Assembly (NCBI GenBank): GCA_013042495.1
Contig: JABDQB010000298.1
Coordinates: forward strand, 1-5,702
Source of the DNA: Gemmatimonadota bacterium
GTDB lineage: Bacteria; Gemmatimonadota; Gemmatimonadetes; Palauibacterales; Palauibacteraceae
Reading direction: 5' to 3'
DNA length: 5,702 nt
In this document: positions 5,683 to 5,702 of the stretch, piece by piece
Numbering within the stretch: the first letter of the stretch is position 1
How the letters are laid out: each line of letters starts with the position of its first letter
Program-made: the position numbers and the translations under genes
The notes under the pieces: generated by a model
Told to the model about the DNA's origin: nothing
The model's input: only the letters and a program-made list of their open reading frames with translations
The model's database searches: none

Positions 5683-5702
5683 GTTCGCAGCCTCCTCGGA
5701 CT

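Larger units (their letters stand above)
2525..5702 (-). mobile_element. integron gene-cassette array (distal part)
   Basis: Six attC-like sites alternate with single short genes, all reading leftward. Each site is bounded by RYYYAAC-like and GTTRRRY-like 7-mers and has complementary arms. Two genes end inside the first box of their attC (TAA within GTCTAAC at 2873-2867 and at 4382-4376). Genes lack their own clear promoters, as cassettes usually do. No integrase gene or attI is inside the window; by orientation they should lie to the right of 5702. The left limit is the attC joined to arsR. I cannot tell a mobile integron from a chromosomal one, though variable attC lengths and uncharacterised cargo resemble environmental chromosomal arrays. 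Confidence 0.75.

Overview
This is a high-GC bacterial window in which every convincing gene lies on the minus strand. It splits into two blocks. I cannot assign a genus. The GC-rich codon use, the ACR3-type arsenic operon and the cassette proteins fit an environmental bacterium, and Gemmatimonadota or a similar soil or marine lineage is only a guess.

Right block (about 2525 to the right edge): an integron gene-cassette array, read on the minus strand from right to left. I count six attC-like recombination sites: 4767-4701, 4665-4509, 4382-4266, 3509-3413, 2873-2755 and 2681-2525. They separate single small genes. In array order these are a uracil-DNA-glycosylase-superfamily-like protein with a possible Fe-S cluster (5644-4787), a 42-residue ORF (4505-4377), a 237-residue single-pass membrane protein (4240-3527) and a P-loop nucleotide kinase-like protein (3392-2868). 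Two stops (2868 and 4377) lie inside the first attC box, as is common for cassettes. Two attC sites are 157 bp each and about 85% identical. Two intervals between attC sites (2682-2754 and 4666-4700) hold no gene. If the usual layout holds, the integrase gene and attI lie to the right of the window.

Left block (about 292-2521): an arsenic-resistance operon, arsR, then ACR3-type arsenite efflux permease, then a metallophosphoesterase. ACR3 and the phosphoesterase overlap by four bases (ATGA). An ArsR-type operator and promoter sit just upstream of ACR3, so efflux can be controlled independently of arsR. Two genes look damaged. arsR begins directly at the last attC and lacks the usual N-terminal helices. 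The phosphoesterase carries a single-base frameshift near 670-695.

The junction at about 2515-2531 is the most informative point: the distal end of the cassette array is fused to a decapitated arsR, and the array side may supply the start codon. The leftmost 291 bases hold no gene I can defend, apart from a strong hairpin downstream of the operon.
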